Counted from the first letter of the stretch, positions 51,487 to 61,846 are shown. The stretch is 64,000 nt of DNA from Crocinitomicaceae bacterium (GCA_020635955.1 JACJYW010000008.1:1-64000); one strand, 5' to 3'. Made by a program: numbers and translations. Notes: generated by a model not told the origin, from the sequence alone.

Positions 51487-54249
51487 ATGAAACAATTGAT
51501 CTACATCATATTACCACTATTCCTTATAGGTTGTGGTCTGGGTAATTCAGATGCAGAAGGAGAAAAGAATCCAGGTTCATATATCATGGATGATCACTTG
51601 ATGAGTGAAGGCTCTGCTACTTTTTTTGGATCGAAATACATGTATGATTATTTGCGTTTTAGAAATCCATTAACAGGTCAAATCCCTGCAAATATTCGTC
51701 AAAAGGAAATGGAATTTGCCGCAGGTCTACCGGTTAATTATACGAGAACTTTGGGCGGATGGGATAAGCGCGGCCCTGTAAATGTTGGTGGAAGAACCAG
51801 AACCGTTACCATAGATGTTTTAGATGAAAATGTAATGTTGGCGGCAGGTGTAACGGGAGGAATCTGGAGAACCACAGATGGAGGAACTTCATGGACAAAA
51901 GTGACTGATCAACTGCAATCTCATTCTGTTACTACAATAGTACAAGATACTCGTTCAGGACATGAAAATGTTTGGTATGCAGGTACCGGTGAACACTATT
52001 CTGTGGTGAGTCATGTCACCTGGAGTGCACGCTTTAGCGGAAACGGACTTTTAAAAAGTACAGATAATGGATTGAGTTGGTCAGCCATTACAAGTACAGT
52101 TTCTAATACCCCAACAACCTATGTTTCAAATGGAGATATGGATTTTGTGTGGCGGGTGGTAACCGATCCGAGTGATGTTTCCAATGACGTGGTATTAGCG
52201 GCGGTTTATAATGGAATTTATCGAAGTGAGGATGGAGGAGATAATTGGACCCAGGTGATTGGTTTTGTAACCGGAGGTGCTTTTTCACCTGCATGTAATT
52301 ATCTTGATCTTGTTGTTTCTCCAACGGGAGTATTTTATTGTACTTTTTCTAAAGATGGACCAACTGCCGGGGTATACAGATCAGAAGACGGTATAAACTG
52401 GACGAATATTACCCCTTCAGGATTTGCTACAACCTGGGGAAGATTGGCAATTGCAATAAATCCGCTGGATGAAGATGTTATTTGGTTTTTTGGTGATGCG
52501 AATACTGGATATGGAAATGATCATGCCGTTTGGAGATATGAATATTTATCTGGAGACGGTACTGGAGCAGGAGGGGCATGGAGCGACCGAAGCGCAAACT
52601 TACCGGATGTATCTTGCTATATCACTGAGATCAGTGCTGAACTCGGAAAATTAAGTACACAATCTTCTTATGATGTTCATATTGGTATTCATCCAACGGA
52701 TACAAGCACAATTTTTATTGCTGGGACATCAATTTGGAGAAATAATGATGCTTTTACCCATGATTCAACCAATACCTGGATAGGAGGGTATAAATGTGAT
52801 ACCCTACCATATAATGATTTGAACTGGTCGCTGAGCTATCCTAACCATCATCCTGATCAGCACTACATTACCTTTTTACCGTCTGATCCTAGCGTAATGA
52901 TCAATGCTAATGATGGTGGTTTATTCAAATCTGTAGATAATTTGGCAGATTCTGTGGAATGGATTCCGTTGAATAACGGATATACCGTAACACAATTCTA
53001 TTCAGTAGCAATTGAACCCGGTCAGGCTACTTCTGACATTATAATTGGCGGTTTACAGGATAATGGAACATGGTGGACAAATACTTCAGAGTTTGATTCT
53101 AGCTGGAAGTATATTGGATCAGGAGATGGAATGTATTGTGCTTTGACCAATGGAGCGGAATATTATCTGACATCTAAACAAAATGGTAAGTTATATTTAA
53201 AACAGATTGATGCTAACGGAAACGTTACTGCTCATGAACGTATAGATCCAGAAGGCGGGCCTGGTTCCTATAATTGGTGCAACCGATTTATTTTGGATCC
53301 TACCAATAATAAACGCGTTTTCTGGAATGGAAGGATAGAACTATGGCGATTGGATGACATGTCTCAGATCAATATTTCAGGTGACAGGGTAAACAAAGAG
53401 CCGGATCATTGGGTTCAAATGACAACAGCCAAACCTCCCGCTTCAGCAGGATTACTCACCGATATTGAAATGTGTCAAAGCGATTCGAATAAAGTATGGA
53501 TAGGAACTGCAAAAGGAAAGATCTTTAGAATTGATGATGCATATGGCTTGAATGGAGACCCTGGTATTACTGAAATAACTGGGGGATGGCAAAATAACAC
53601 CTATGTTTCGGCTATAGCAGTTAATCCTTTTAACTCAGATCAAATCGTGATTACACTAGCTAATTATGGGGTTCAATCAATTTGGCTAACTTATAACGGC
53701 GGCGTGGATTGGGAGGACATCAGTGGTAATTTAGAAGAATTTCCAGATGGTACAGGGTCAGGGCCTGCTGTTCTTTGGTGCGAGTATTATGTTGATGGAA
53801 GGATCTTTGTTGGAACCACAACGGGATTGTATACGACTATTTGGCCTGATGGACCGGATAGCACAAATACTATATGGACATTAGAACCTGAAATTGGAAA
53901 TGTGGTGGTAGATCATATGGATTTTAGAACACATGATGGATTCTTTGTGGTGGGGACCCATGGACAAGGAGTGTTCTCAACGCATTTACCAGTAGGTTAT
54001 GTGGGACAGAAGGAATTGATCAAAGAGATCAAAGTTTATCCTTCTTTGGCATCTGAATTTATTCAAATCGAAATGCCTGAATCGGCAGATAGAATTGAGA
54101 TCTATTCAATGAGTGGAAAACTGGTGCATAAGGAAACGCCAACGCAATCTATTGAAAAGATTAATGTTTCTGCTCTGAGATCTGGCACTTATATAGTGGT
54201 GGTAAGATCAGGAGATAAAGTGTGGAATAGGAAGATCGTGAAGCGTTAA
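51487..54249 (+). CDS. T9SS protein with lipobox and sialidase/VPS10-like propeller
   Basis: 920 residues. The start MKQLIYIILPLFLIGCGLGNSD is a lipoprotein signal with Cys in LIGC. The body (~90-830) is a multi-blade propeller with Asp-box-like motifs: WRTTDGGTSWTKV, KSTDNGLSWSAI, RSEDGGDNWTQV and LTYNGGVDWEDI, as in sortilin-type BNR proteins. The last ~75 residues are a T9SS sorting domain (KVYPSLASEFIQIEM, SGTYIVVV, NRKIVKR), with YPS replacing YPNP. Lipid anchoring at one end and T9SS export at the other is unusual. Its stop abuts that of the convergent PorT-like gene with no gap. Confidence 0.86.
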   Translation: MKQLIYIILPLFLIGCGLGNSDAEGEKNPGSYIMDDHLMSEGSATFFGSKYMYDYLRFRNPLTGQIPANIRQKEMEFAAGLPVNYTRTLGGWDKRGPVNVGGRTRTVTIDVLDENVMLAAGVTGGIWRTTDGGTSWTKVTDQLQSHSVTTIVQDTRSGHENVWYAGTGEHYSVVSHVTWSARFSGNGLLKSTDNGLSWSAITSTVSNTPTTYVSNGDMDFVWRVVTDPSDVSNDVVLAAVYNGIYRSEDGGDNWTQVIGFVTGGAFSPACNYLDLVVSPTGVFYCTFSKDGPTAGVYRSEDGINWTNITPSGFATTWGRLAIAINPLDEDVIWFFGDANTGYGNDHAVWRYEYLSGDGTGAGGAWSDRSANLPDVSCYITEISAELGKLSTQSSYDVHIGIHPTDTSTIFIAGTSIWRNNDAFTHDSTNTWIGGYKCDTLPYNDLNWSLSYPNHHPDQHYITFLPSDPSVMINANDGGLFKSVDNLADSVEWIPLNNGYTVTQFYSVAIEPGQATSDIIIGGLQDNGTWWTNTSEFDSSWKYIGSGDGMYCALTNGAEYYLTSKQNGKLYLKQIDANGNVTAHERIDPEGGPGSYNWCNRFILDPTNNKRVFWNGRIELWRLDDMSQINISGDRVNKEPDHWVQMTTAKPPASAGLLTDIEMCQSDSNKVWIGTAKGKIFRIDDAYGLNGDPGITEITGGWQNNTYVSAIAVNPFNSDQIVITLANYGVQSIWLTYNGGVDWEDISGNLEEFPDGTGSGPAVLWCEYYVDGRIFVGTTTGLYTTIWPDGPDSTNTIWTLEPEIGNVVVDHMDFRTHDGFFVVGTHGQGVFSTHLPVGYVGQKELIKEIKVYPSLASEFIQIEMPESADRIEIYSMSGKLVHKETPTQSIEKINVSALRSGTYIVVVRSGDKVWNRKIVKR

Positions 54250-55077
54250 TTACATTCTACTATTGCCGTAGACTCTTGAGTAACTGTCATCCAGACCAAA
54301 CATGTATCGAATACTGAATTGAAAGAAGTGGTGTGTTTGCTTCGTAGCACCTTCTGGAACAGTAATTCTGTAATCAGGTAGGCCCATTTGGTATCCTGCG
54401 TAGAATCCAAATTGATTCGGCTGATACCCGATATTGAATTTCAATCCATAATCAAATCCTCTCAAATTGGTCTTATCAGTAGATTCTGTGAACTTTTCTT
54501 CATATCCTTTAGGAAAGAATGAACCAATAAGCTCACCAAACTGAAATCCTCCCTGGCTGGAAGAATCCTGACCACTAAATCCATTGATCAAAGTTTCAAA
54601 ATCAATAGCTTGAATAAATGGGGTATTACTGATCTCTTTCTGTCTGATCCTTGCATTGAACTGGAAACCAATATATCCTCCAATGCTTGCTGTTAATCCT
54701 TTGTAGTTAAATGATGCCATTAATGGAATATCAAAGAAATGCTGTGCTGTTCTTCCCTCAATGTTGGTGTACGTGTTCAGATCTAATCCTTCAATAGCAA
54801 AAGAGGAATCTATCAATCCAAAAAAAGTAAATGGAGTAGTATCCGCATCTGTATAGGATTGTCTTTTTTCACTATAAAACACACCTGTCTGTATTCCGAA
54901 CCAATCAGTGAACTGATAATCAACAGCTGCTCCTCCATACCAACCGGGATGAAAATTGCGCCCATGATCTTCAGCCTCTAATTGAACAAGGTTCATTCCT
55001 ATTTGCGGACCCATCAATATTTTTTGAGAAAATCCAGTTGAACAGATTATAAGGAATAGGACAAGTATCTTTTTCAT
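54250..55077 (-). CDS. PorT-like outer-membrane beta-barrel protein
   Basis: 275 residues with signal peptide (ending STGFSQ). The barrel pattern is that of the 'outer membrane protein beta-barrel' family with PorT-like members: KILMGPQIGMNLVQLE, GWYGGAAVDYQFTDWFGIQTGVFYSEKRQ, FDIPLMASFNYKGLTASIGGYIGF, GFDYGLKFNIGYQP. PorT itself is a T9SS component, but many paralogues have other roles. It lies 50 bases after the 1345-aa T9SS gene and probably shares its transcript. Confidence 0.83.
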   Translation of the reverse strand: MKKILVLFLIICSTGFSQKILMGPQIGMNLVQLEAEDHGRNFHPGWYGGAAVDYQFTDWFGIQTGVFYSEKRQSYTDADTTPFTFFGLIDSSFAIEGLDLNTYTNIEGRTAQHFFDIPLMASFNYKGLTASIGGYIGFQFNARIRQKEISNTPFIQAIDFETLINGFSGQDSSSQGGFQFGELIGSFFPKGYEEKFTESTDKTNLRGFDYGLKFNIGYQPNQFGFYAGYQMGLPDYRITVPEGATKQTHHFFQFSIRYMFGLDDSYSRVYGNSRM

Positions 55078-55127
55078 CTAACAAAATTTGGTATGCTAAA
55101 TTACGAAATAGAATGCGAAAAGGTTAG

Positions 55128-58100
55128 CTACAGGTTATCTGTATCCACCGTTCGTAATGCTCCGTACCATTTAAGTATGCGTTCACCAACGCCTGGAACA
55201 TCAACATGGAAGACGTATAATCCACCACCAATTGGAATTCCCTTGTCATTTTTAAGGTCCCAATCCTGAAAGGTTAAGGAGTTATCTTTACTAATACTTT
55301 TAACCAATTGGCCAGCCATATTAAAAATGGTGATCGTACATCTTTCAGGGAGGTTTGTGATCTTTACTCTTACGTCATATTTATTGTTCTCGTATGCAGA
55401 ATAGCCATAATATGGATTAGGTACGATCTTGATAAGATCCAATTTATCTTCTTGTGTGGCAGTAACTCCCGTTGTAGTGAATAAGGCATCTGTATCAAAA
55501 CGGTAAGCAGGATAGCCATTATTGATCCCTGTAAAGGTTTGTTGTTGATAAGGATGTGAAACGCGTAATTTTATGCGAACATCAGTAGCCAGTAATTCCC
55601 TGTTTGGCAATAGCATTGGAGCGACAACCCACATGCAGTTTTTCCATGCCTCTCTATAGTCCAAATTTTGGCTTCCTGAAGGGGTTGGTGTCGTCAACTT
55701 GGTTTGAATCCATGAACCTCCGTCATAAGAAGGACAATCAGAATAATCTATGTCAACGCCAAAAATATAGATATAGTGACCACCTCCAAAAATAGGATCG
55801 CCAATGTTACTGATGTAATCAGATGTTGGATTCCAAAGCATATCTTTTCCATTCGAACCATGCAACCAGGAATTTTCTGAAAACGCAATATTTAATCTTT
55901 GCCCGGTTTCAATATCAATGGCATAGCCCGGGAAATAACTCATGCCGGTTTCTCCAGTGACTACATTTCCGTTTATATCTTTTGAAGGCGAATCCCGCAA
56001 TTCCATAATGGTGGCATCACCTTCCGTTTGGTTATTATCCCAATTGTTCTCAATAACCGGGCATTTTGACCATTTGCTTTGATCAGAAGTTATGACCAGA
56101 TCTACGCCATGTAAATCGGGGAATCTACTCTTTAATTGTGATTGAGCAACACTACTAAATGAAGAGCTACCACTGGGCCAATTGGCCAGATCTGCATCTG
56201 AATATCCTACCGGCATAAACAGGAATTCATGACCAACTAAACGGAAAGGAGAAACCATTCCGTCCAAAAGTTTTTCGTAATTCTGGTCTGGGTCTTCGTA
56301 ATCAGGATAAGCACATGGATCATACACTGGCATGCTTGGATCCCAAATGCAAGGATCTAAACCACCCGGGTCATTAATTCCTGCCCGTATCCAGTTGGTT
56401 GGGTAATTGTTATCATCATCATAGATGCCCCAAAGCCATTGTTTGGCTGAATCTTCATAGGTTAAACTAGCACCAATCGGTTCAGTATACCATTTATTGA
56501 AACCGGCACTTTTATTGGTATATTCTGTTTGTGAGATCCAAACTGATATTCCCCATTCAGGGATCAATTGTTCTCGTGGCACATCTATTGTTTTTTCAGA
56601 AAACACAGTATCTCCTGAAGTTAAATTAATAATATACCAGTTGGATGAATCAGTTCCACCATTACCATCAGGTGCAAAGTACATTTCGAATGTAGCCTGA
56701 GGAATATTCAAGGGATCAATTACCTGAATAACAACAGGGCTGGCTCCGGCTTTATAAGTGATCTCATTCACTCCATTATATGCCAGGATGTCTGCTTCTG
56801 TTTGATCAGAAAGATCCGTCCATTTTCCTCCATTACCCCAGCCGTCTATTTTGGTTAAAGGGATCTCATAACCGTAAGATGCACCAAAGGTAGTTCCGCC
56901 TGCTTCCACCTCAGGCGCATGAGGAATTCCTTCATAGGAGATGATCTCACCAATGGCGGCCTTACGGGATGCTAAATAAGGCTTCTTTTGACCATCTAAA
57001 TAATTTGGATCATTGGGATCGTAAATTTTAAATTCATTATAGGCATAGGAAATAGCCATGAAGTGATATCGCTTGAAGTTCACCAGAGCTCTATCATTTG
57101 TAGCAAATTGATCTTCCTTAACGGAGAAAGAATGTCTGATACCTTCATTAGCCCCATCCACCATAACTTCAGGAACCGTTACTCCAATTTCGGGGTCATA
57201 GCTGTAATTTACCAAACGTTCAATAGAGTCTTTAATGTCACATTGAAAAACCAATCTGGCCTTTTCAATATCGTTCAGATCTGTAGGGCCAACCGTTTCA
57301 TCAATCAGTTGATATACTTGATAACCTTGAAATCTATAGTGTCCATCAAAATTGGGATCATTATCAACATTGACAATAAAAGGGTCAAACTCCTTGTAAT
57401 CCTCACCATAATTATTGGAGGACGGGTCATTATAAATAGAAATGATCAATTCGTTTTCCATCTCCTGAATAGACAATTCCGGTGCATGTGGGCCATCTAG
57501 CACTTTAAAGCAATTATCGAAAAGAGCTTGTGCCTTATCATCAGCCTTGCGAAGCTCTTTTACGGATTCAAAGGGATCACCTGAAATGGCTCTTGCCCAG
57601 GCTACACCATAGGTAATGTTATTTACCGCTCCAGGTTTTAGGACAAATGGTCCGGATGCCTGAGCGAATCGTCTGTCATATGGAACATTTCCAGCAGTTT
57701 GTTCTGTCCAGGGTTGTTGAACAATTCCTCCGGTACCCCAGCCAATGGTGTCGCTATCCCCGGGAAACATATAATTCGAAGTCACGGTTGGTAACGCTCC
57801 TGAAGAAGCTGCATGGCCGCTTCCGCCATAAACGTGAGGAGATCCGTCTTTCCAATATCCGGTGAGATAATTGTAATAGTCCTGACCCGTTTGAGGATCA
57901 GTTTGAGCAGACAAACCACCCCCACCAGTATTATTGTAATAGAGGAATCTTTTCATCCCCATTCTTTCGTTGTCTATTATTCCATCACCGTAACCAATTC
58001 CTAAACCACTATATGGAATTCCTGATTCAGCCTCCGCCACGCCAAAATCAGTAGCCAAAGGATTGTCAACGCCGTCATTATCCTGATACGGACCTTCAAA

Positions 58101-59165
58101 AAAGTCAACTCCAACTGCCGGTGGATTACTTCCATAACCCTTGAATCCGCCATCATCTGCGTCAAAGGCATTACCATTATAACAATACCCTAAACCTCTG
58201 GCTACATCACAACCAACGTAATCATCATAAGGACCTCCCAAAGCGGCATCAATGAAAACACCGAAATAGGTATTGTAAAGCGTTTGGGTTGATCGGTTGA
58301 CCAATTCATAATTATAAAAGGTCATATTATTGATCTCGTCATTGGTAGCAAATGCAAAAGCCTGGCAACGTATCTCCATACCCAGCGGATCAGCTCCTGT
58401 TTCTGTATGGATATTTCCTTTGTCATTCATTACCCACCACACTGTTTGGTCTCCGTAAAGAGTCACCGTTCTGTCTGTTGAACAGTCCAGCTCTTTTTCA
58501 ATATCATACCAGGGGTAATCACCATCCTGAGGATCGTAGTTCCCGTCTTCATTTCTATCATAGAAAGGAGCTAAATAATAATCCTGACCTAATCCGGGAT
58601 CTCCATGAGCCGGCCAATCTATAATTGAATTTGGAATTTCATATTCTGGAAATAAATCTGATTGGGTACTTGTCCCTTCTAATGCATCTTTTTCACCTGC
58701 TTTGAACCAGGCATCAAATTCCCTGACCTCATCTTGAGAAATAACAAAATGTTGATCATATTTTAAACATTCAGAAGGTATTATCTCTGCTTCGCCGGAA
58801 GTAGTTAATGGCCCGGCCCAGTAGTCATTACCTTGTCTATATCGAACTGCGGCTATTTTTAGCTGTCCGTTGACATCTATACCACCCAACCATAAGGCTG
58901 AAGTAAATAACGCCATGACTCCAGAACCTTTAGGCACCTCATATTGAGAGAAATTTTGACCTGAGATCTGCCAAAGATTTCCTCCGGTATGGATCAAAGC
59001 TTTAACATTATTGAATTCTAAAAAAGTAGAAGCGTTGGCTGGTGCGCAGGCAGCTGCTTTAACCTGCATTTCAGAATTTACTGAAGGTGCATGTGCTCCA
59101 CCATAAACCTGTGTAAATCCATTGACAGATAACACCAATAGAAAGAAAGACAAAAGCAGCTTCAT
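55128..59165 (-). CDS. Giant 1345-aa T9SS-type exported protein
   Basis: It has signal peptide (MKLLLSFFLLVLSVNGFTQ), then a large beta-rich body I can only assign to a group of conserved giant Bacteroidota exported proteins (SALWLGGIDVNGQLKIAAVRYRQ, YDRNEDGNYDPQDGDYPWY, GVFIDAALGGPYDDYVGCD). It carries many Asp/Gly/Asn-rich, calcium-binding-like loops. The C-terminal ~90 residues are a FlgD-type Ig-like domain (KIVPNPYYGYSAYE, CTITIFNMAGQLVKSI, WDLKNDKGIPIGGGLYVFHV) that takes the place of the usual sorting domain. Function unknown. The PorT-like barrel follows it. Confidence 0.8.
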   Translation of the reverse strand: MKLLLSFFLLVLSVNGFTQVYGGAHAPSVNSEMQVKAAACAPANASTFLEFNNVKALIHTGGNLWQISGQNFSQYEVPKGSGVMALFTSALWLGGIDVNGQLKIAAVRYRQGNDYWAGPLTTSGEAEIIPSECLKYDQHFVISQDEVREFDAWFKAGEKDALEGTSTQSDLFPEYEIPNSIIDWPAHGDPGLGQDYYLAPFYDRNEDGNYDPQDGDYPWYDIEKELDCSTDRTVTLYGDQTVWWVMNDKGNIHTETGADPLGMEIRCQAFAFATNDEINNMTFYNYELVNRSTQTLYNTYFGVFIDAALGGPYDDYVGCDVARGLGYCYNGNAFDADDGGFKGYGSNPPAVGVDFFEGPYQDNDGVDNPLATDFGVAEAESGIPYSGLGIGYGDGIIDNERMGMKRFLYYNNTGGGGLSAQTDPQTGQDYYNYLTGYWKDGSPHVYGGSGHAASSGALPTVTSNYMFPGDSDTIGWGTGGIVQQPWTEQTAGNVPYDRRFAQASGPFVLKPGAVNNITYGVAWARAISGDPFESVKELRKADDKAQALFDNCFKVLDGPHAPELSIQEMENELIISIYNDPSSNNYGEDYKEFDPFIVNVDNDPNFDGHYRFQGYQVYQLIDETVGPTDLNDIEKARLVFQCDIKDSIERLVNYSYDPEIGVTVPEVMVDGANEGIRHSFSVKEDQFATNDRALVNFKRYHFMAISYAYNEFKIYDPNDPNYLDGQKKPYLASRKAAIGEIISYEGIPHAPEVEAGGTTFGASYGYEIPLTKIDGWGNGGKWTDLSDQTEADILAYNGVNEITYKAGASPVVIQVIDPLNIPQATFEMYFAPDGNGGTDSSNWYIINLTSGDTVFSEKTIDVPREQLIPEWGISVWISQTEYTNKSAGFNKWYTEPIGASLTYEDSAKQWLWGIYDDDNNYPTNWIRAGINDPGGLDPCIWDPSMPVYDPCAYPDYEDPDQNYEKLLDGMVSPFRLVGHEFLFMPVGYSDADLANWPSGSSSFSSVAQSQLKSRFPDLHGVDLVITSDQSKWSKCPVIENNWDNNQTEGDATIMELRDSPSKDINGNVVTGETGMSYFPGYAIDIETGQRLNIAFSENSWLHGSNGKDMLWNPTSDYISNIGDPIFGGGHYIYIFGVDIDYSDCPSYDGGSWIQTKLTTPTPSGSQNLDYREAWKNCMWVVAPMLLPNRELLATDVRIKLRVSHPYQQQTFTGINNGYPAYRFDTDALFTTTGVTATQEDKLDLIKIVPNPYYGYSAYENNKYDVRVKITNLPERCTITIFNMAGQLVKSISKDNSLTFQDWDLKNDKGIPIGGGLYVFHVDVPGVGERILKWYGALRTVDTDNL

Positions 59166-59250
59166 GTTGCCAAGGTATTAAAAATATGTCAACGTCCTTT
59201 GCTGTTATGGTTAGATGTGTGGAATATTATACCTGTTAAAAACAACAGTT

Positions 59251-59646
59251 TCATTTTTGATCATTTTCTTTCAACTCATAAAGCCACTGAATGGCTGAAT
59301 CCTTATCTGCGAAGAAGCGTGTAGGACAATTGGGTTTTTGAAATTTGATCAAAAAATTCAGCAATAATTTTTGTGGGAGAGATGATATTACAAATGCTTT
59401 AGATGTGGCATGTGCGTTGGCCTCATCTGTGCTTAAATATTCCCTGGTTTCAGCGTCTACAAGAGTAAATTTTTCAGTATTAATGAGAATGGGGGACGGC
59501 TTGTTAGCTGTCAGTGTTTTAATAGCCTGATGAATTTCTTTAGTGGCTTCAAGATCATAATTCATCCCGGCACCTAAAACTTCAACTATACCATCCGCGC
59601 GTAATTTCAACGTTGTTTGACCATGTTCATGATGAATGACTTTCAT
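59251..59646 (-). CDS. STAS/SpoIIAA-like small protein
   Basis: 131 residues from the ATG at MKVIHHE; the frame extends four codons upstream. The fold reads as a STAS-like alpha/beta domain: LKLRADGIVEVLGAGMNYDLEATKEIHQAI, then PILINTEKFTLVDAETREYL and RFFADKDSAIQWL. No typical phosphorylatable serine motif of anti-sigma antagonists is plain. It resembles small STAS-like proteins of unknown role in Bacteroidota. No signal peptide. It is not tightly linked to its neighbours. Confidence 0.6.
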   Translation of the reverse strand: MKVIHHEHGQTTLKLRADGIVEVLGAGMNYDLEATKEIHQAIKTLTANKPSPILINTEKFTLVDAETREYLSTDEANAHATSKAFVISSLPQKLLLNFLIKFQKPNCPTRFFADKDSAIQWLYELKENDQK

Positions 59647-59707
59647 CTGTTCTTGCATGTCTCAATATACAGTTTTTATTTAGTTCTGATTATCAGATTT
59701 GTGCGAA

Positions 59708-60967
59708 CTATTTGATCTTACTGGCAAACAATTGGAGTAATTCCTGTACTTCATCAAATTTATCCAGCGGAGTATTTTCGGCAGTATCAAAAATGTCGTG
59801 GTAATTCTTCACATCCCCCATAGAGTAGATGAAAAAGGCAGGAACGCCCATTTCTGAAAAGAAGTAATGATCAGAGTTAGATGTTTGCCCCCGTTTTTTA
59901 ACTTCCTTGATCAGTTGATGTTCTTCGTTCAGATCCACCAGTTTGTCGTATTGCTTTTCATGCGCATTGGCATTCACCACAGTAATTCCGTTTGTTGCTC
60001 CACCCATGATGTCCACATTAATAACAAATCGAACATTTTTCAAAGGAAAATAGGGATGTTCTACAAAGAATTTAGAGCCAACCAAACCGGCTTCTTCGCC
60101 TCCAAAAAAGCAAAACACAATGGAATATTTAGGGGGATTAGCTTTAAAGAATTTAGCAATGGATAAAAGCATGGCTACACCACTGGCATTATCATTTGCT
60201 CCGGGAAAATAGGTGTCTTTACCCATTCTTCCCAAATGATCATAATGTGCAGAGAAAACAATGAATTTCTTCTTCTTTTTGCCTGGCAAATAACCAATGA
60301 CATTTTTAGAGATGTAATTCGGGATGTATTTGTTGTGAACTTTTAGCGTAACCTTATCGACTTTTTTATAAGCTGCCGAATCAATAGAAATTAGTGGATA
60401 GTTGCTGTGTTTTCTACCCACTGTATACATCATTTTTTGGTTCGTTACCCAAATAGCGGGAAAGTACTTTGTAGCTTCATAAGACAACAATTCAACATTC
60501 TTATGTAACTCCCTTTCAGCATTCATGAAATTGAATGCAAAAATGGTTTGTGAGGGATCCATCAGGCTAAAATTGATCTTGCCGCCAAAGGTGGTAAAGT
60601 AGTTCTCTTCATTGATCTCTACAAGATCAAACTCTCCTTCTGCTGGACCAGAAATGGCATTCACCAAATAATCAATGCCAGGTTTCAAAACCTCCTCACC
60701 TAGTTTGACTTCTATGTCACCCGGGAAAGTGTTAACTCCTAATAAATAGTCTTGCGTGTATTGTTTACCGGGAAAGGATGAAACGCCAATGCGCTCTAAT
60801 TCTTCCACTAAAAATTGGGCAGCTTTGATATCGCCATTTTCTACATATCCCCTGCCATGATAACGTGGGGAGCAAAGTGTATCCAAAATGGTTTTGGCAT
60901 ATTCCTTTTGTCCAAAAGCTGAAAAACCAATTAGTAGACAAATCAGATATATGGTTCTTAATACCAT
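59708..60967 (-). CDS. Secreted M28 family metallopeptidase
   Basis: 419 residues from the ATG at MVLRTIY (signal peptide ending FSAFGQ); a frame extension would overlap the upstream gene. Zinc-ligand motifs of the M28 aminopeptidase family are complete: FSAHYDHLG, PGANDNASGVAML, FFGGEEAGLVGS, INVDIMGG and SDHYFFSEMGVPAF. The N-terminal part holds a PA-like insert. It cleaves peptides in the periplasm or outside. It begins two bases after the stop of the coiled-coil gene and is probably cotranscribed with it. Confidence 0.92.
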   Translation of the reverse strand: MVLRTIYLICLLIGFSAFGQKEYAKTILDTLCSPRYHGRGYVENGDIKAAQFLVEELERIGVSSFPGKQYTQDYLLGVNTFPGDIEVKLGEEVLKPGIDYLVNAISGPAEGEFDLVEINEENYFTTFGGKINFSLMDPSQTIFAFNFMNAERELHKNVELLSYEATKYFPAIWVTNQKMMYTVGRKHSNYPLISIDSAAYKKVDKVTLKVHNKYIPNYISKNVIGYLPGKKKKKFIVFSAHYDHLGRMGKDTYFPGANDNASGVAMLLSIAKFFKANPPKYSIVFCFFGGEEAGLVGSKFFVEHPYFPLKNVRFVINVDIMGGATNGITVVNANAHEKQYDKLVDLNEEHQLIKEVKKRGQTSNSDHYFFSEMGVPAFFIYSMGDVKNYHDIFDTAENTPLDKFDEVQELLQLFASKIK

Positions 60968-60968
60968 G

Positions 60969-61772
60969 CTATAGATACCTCCTTTCAACCAGTTCAACGA
61001 ATTTCATGATCGATTTATTTTCCAGATCCCAATTGTATTGCGTAGAATATTCATTCAATTTATCTCTGGCTTCTTCACCATCACTACAATTATTAAGGCT
61101 GTTTATTGCTTCTTCATATTTCTCGTTCTTGCCTTCAAACATAAAAGTGATGTATTCAAATTTCTTTGCAATACTGATCTCAGATCTCAGATCAGATACT
61201 GGAGTTCTTTGCAGTTTTTTACGGAGTGATTCTTCCTGTTCAGTTTTCAATTTTTCATTGAGGGAGTTACCATCTTCTTTTTCAAATCTTTCTACGTGGC
61301 TTTCTTTGAAGATGTCAGATGTATTTGTTTTAATATCTGTATCCTCAGGAAAATGATCGGTAGGTTCTTCATGAGTTTTTACACTGATATCTTCAGATTT
61401 CTCCATTTCGATTTCCTGATCCATTGAAAAATCAAAAGCAGGTTGTTCTACTACTTCTTCTTCCGAAATTCCATCTGAAAAATCAAAAGATGACTCTTCA
61501 AGGGGTTTAGGTTCTTCTTTAACTTCTTCTATGATTGGCTCCTGAACGGGTTTAACATTTTGCACGGGTTTTTCTTCTTTCTCCGCTATCGGTTCTCCGA
61601 ACTTTTCATAGGCTTTATATTTTAAGATCAACAATCGTTCATAGAGTTCTCTGGCGTCATTCACCATCTCTTCAATTTCAGATAATTCAAGTTTACCTGC
61701 TTCTAATTTTTCTATTTGATCTTGTAGTTTTTTGTTCAGACTTTTCATGCTTTCGACAGATGTTTTACCCAT
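60969..61772 (-). CDS. Acidic coiled-coil cytoplasmic protein, conserved C-terminal domain
   Basis: 267 residues from the ATG at MGKTSVE; the frame extends 21 codons further, over the divergent tdk promoter. Residues 1-65 form a coiled coil (MKSLNKKLQDQIEKLEAGKLELSEIEEM). A ~110-residue Glu/Pro-rich spacer follows. The last ~75 residues are a conserved-looking helical domain (SDLRSEISIAKKFEYITFMF, NKYEEAINSLN, FVELVERRYL). I have seen this type of C-terminal end in Bacteroidota but cannot name its role. The M28 gene follows two bases later. Confidence 0.75.
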   Translation of the reverse strand: MGKTSVESMKSLNKKLQDQIEKLEAGKLELSEIEEMVNDARELYERLLILKYKAYEKFGEPIAEKEEKPVQNVKPVQEPIIEEVKEEPKPLEESSFDFSDGISEEEVVEQPAFDFSMDQEIEMEKSEDISVKTHEEPTDHFPEDTDIKTNTSDIFKESHVERFEKEDGNSLNEKLKTEQEESLRKKLQRTPVSDLRSEISIAKKFEYITFMFEGKNEKYEEAINSLNNCSDGEEARDKLNEYSTQYNWDLENKSIMKFVELVERRYL

Positions 61773-61819
61773 TTTTTGTAAGTTATTCACAATTGACTTA
61801 GGCCGAATAAAATTAAATC

Positions 61820-61827
61820 TATATTTG
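61820..61827 (+). promoter_or_regulatory. -7 box of the tdk-murF/alr unit
   Basis: TATATTTG fits TAnnTTTG. It would start transcription near 61834, just ahead of the TTG start codon of tdk. Confidence 0.6.
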
Positions 61828-61846
61828 ATTAACAAACTGTTAAGAA

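Noticed and set aside
57063..57500. 145-codon plus-strand frame
   Set aside because: It is antisense to the giant 1345-aa gene, whose domain order is intact. Composition is that of a shadow frame.
60865..61356. 163-codon plus-strand frame
   Set aside because: It is antisense to the M28 peptidase and coiled-coil genes, both well supported.
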